DNA of 64,000 bases from contig OX457030.1 of the NCBI GenBank assembly GCA_949752745.1, positions 72,124,686-72,188,685 on the forward strand, read 5' to 3'. The notes under the pieces are model-generated. The model saw only the letters and a program-made list of their open reading frames with translations, did no database searches and was not told the origin of the DNA. Position numbers and translations under genes: made by a program. The stretch is from Protula sp. h YS-2021. Its lineage: Eukaryota > Annelida > Polychaeta > Sabellida > Serpulidae. This document shows, piece after piece, positions 63,609 through 64,000 of this stretch. Positions within the stretch are counted from its first letter, which is position 1, and each line of letters opens with the position of its first letter.

Positions 63609-63742
63609 GTCCCATTCTAGTCTGCCCTTATTTTCAAGGATGCTCTTAAAACATGCATAATGATAGAATTTCAGACTGGAGATATAAAAAAAGAAAAAAT
63701 AGGAACATCGTAGAAAATAAGAACAAAGCAGAATAGGACTCG
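63609..63742. mobile_element. Diverged relative of the 36797 inverted-repeat element
   Basis: GAGTCCCATTCTAGTCTGCC plus CTTATTTTC at the left pairs with the reverse complement of GAAAATAAGAACAAAGCAGA plus ATAGGACTC at the right. The pattern of 'GGAGTNNNATTCTGCTCTGTCCTTATTTTT' ends is shared with 36797-36989. Confidence 0.65.
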
Positions 63743-63818
63743 TGCTGTATACAGAATACGACTCGTGCTCTATACAGAATACGACTCGTGCTGTATACAG
63801 AATATGACTCGTGCTGTC
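63735..63818. repeat. ~25-bp tandem repeat (ATACAGAATACGACTCGTGC), 4 copies
   Basis: Four copies of ACTCGTGCTGTATACAGAAT plus ACG start in the right end of the preceding inverted-repeat element. 63819-64000 shows no further feature. Confidence 0.88.
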
Positions 63819-64000
63819 ACAGGGCCTTATATGTCTGCGAGTCTTGGGTAGAACCTTACAAACACGTCCAGAAACGACTCATAACTTAGCTTATATTAAA
63901 AACACAACAATATAAAACGAACACACAGGCTTCCAAAAAACTGCCGATGTCTACTAAAAATTTAGCTAAATGTTTTTTATTTTTACAGAAGCAAACAGGT

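Overview
This is eukaryotic DNA: coding sequence is split into short exons with GT/AG borders, most of the window is intron or intergenic repeat, and a 200-N assembly gap is present. The gene content, an I-group LINE, a tRNA-derived SINE, a BEL/Pao element and dispersed repeats ending in GAC-rich tails plus a hairpin suggest a marine invertebrate, probably a mollusc (inference, moderate confidence).

Left third (1-19.2 kb). Ten exons on the minus strand form the 3' part of a DIDO1/PHF3-family gene (PHD / TFIIS-M / SPOC proteins that act on RNA polymerase II). The family is recognised from the motif FDVNCKICTGR and from a split SPOC domain (VWCGHMYVQEM..., then GRLSPPQVWSYVGKI...). All ten exons join with consistent splice phases. 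The 5' exons (PHD, TFIIS-M) and the last SPOC exon(s) are not in the window. One exon carries a 1-base frameshift that the splice phases on both sides prove. Six of the nine introns carry tandem arrays, and most of these start at, or are built from, a splice junction of the gene. The clearest case is an 83-85 bp array in which the last ~43 bases of an exon plus its GTGAGT donor are repeated 25 times beyond the real copy. I consider this 'splice-junction-seeded minisatellite' pattern the main discovery of the window.

Middle (19.2-48.7 kb). AT-rich sequence without a confident gene. It holds a 56-bp and a ~66-bp array, a decayed LINE (ORF1 and the ORF2 3' end with RNase H), a second LINE 3' fragment, two copies of a tRNA-derived SINE with 14-15 bp target duplications, a pogo-like MITE, other inverted-repeat elements, and a nested stack in which a 680-bp G-rich terminal-inverted-repeat element with a perfect 9-bp target duplication sits inside a dispersed repeat. 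Two tentative plus-strand exons lie near 45.9 and 46.7 kb.

Right part (48.7-64 kb). A complete, apparently very young BEL/Pao LTR retrotransposon occupies 48700-56944: two 1120-bp LTRs that look identical, a 5-bp target duplication, a polypurine tract, and one uninterrupted 1887-codon Gag-Pol. Its reverse transcriptase box reads YVGD, so this copy may be unable to copy itself. The remainder is AT-rich, with a MITE-like element, several short tandem arrays and a 1.7-kb composite dispersed repeat ending in a hairpin.
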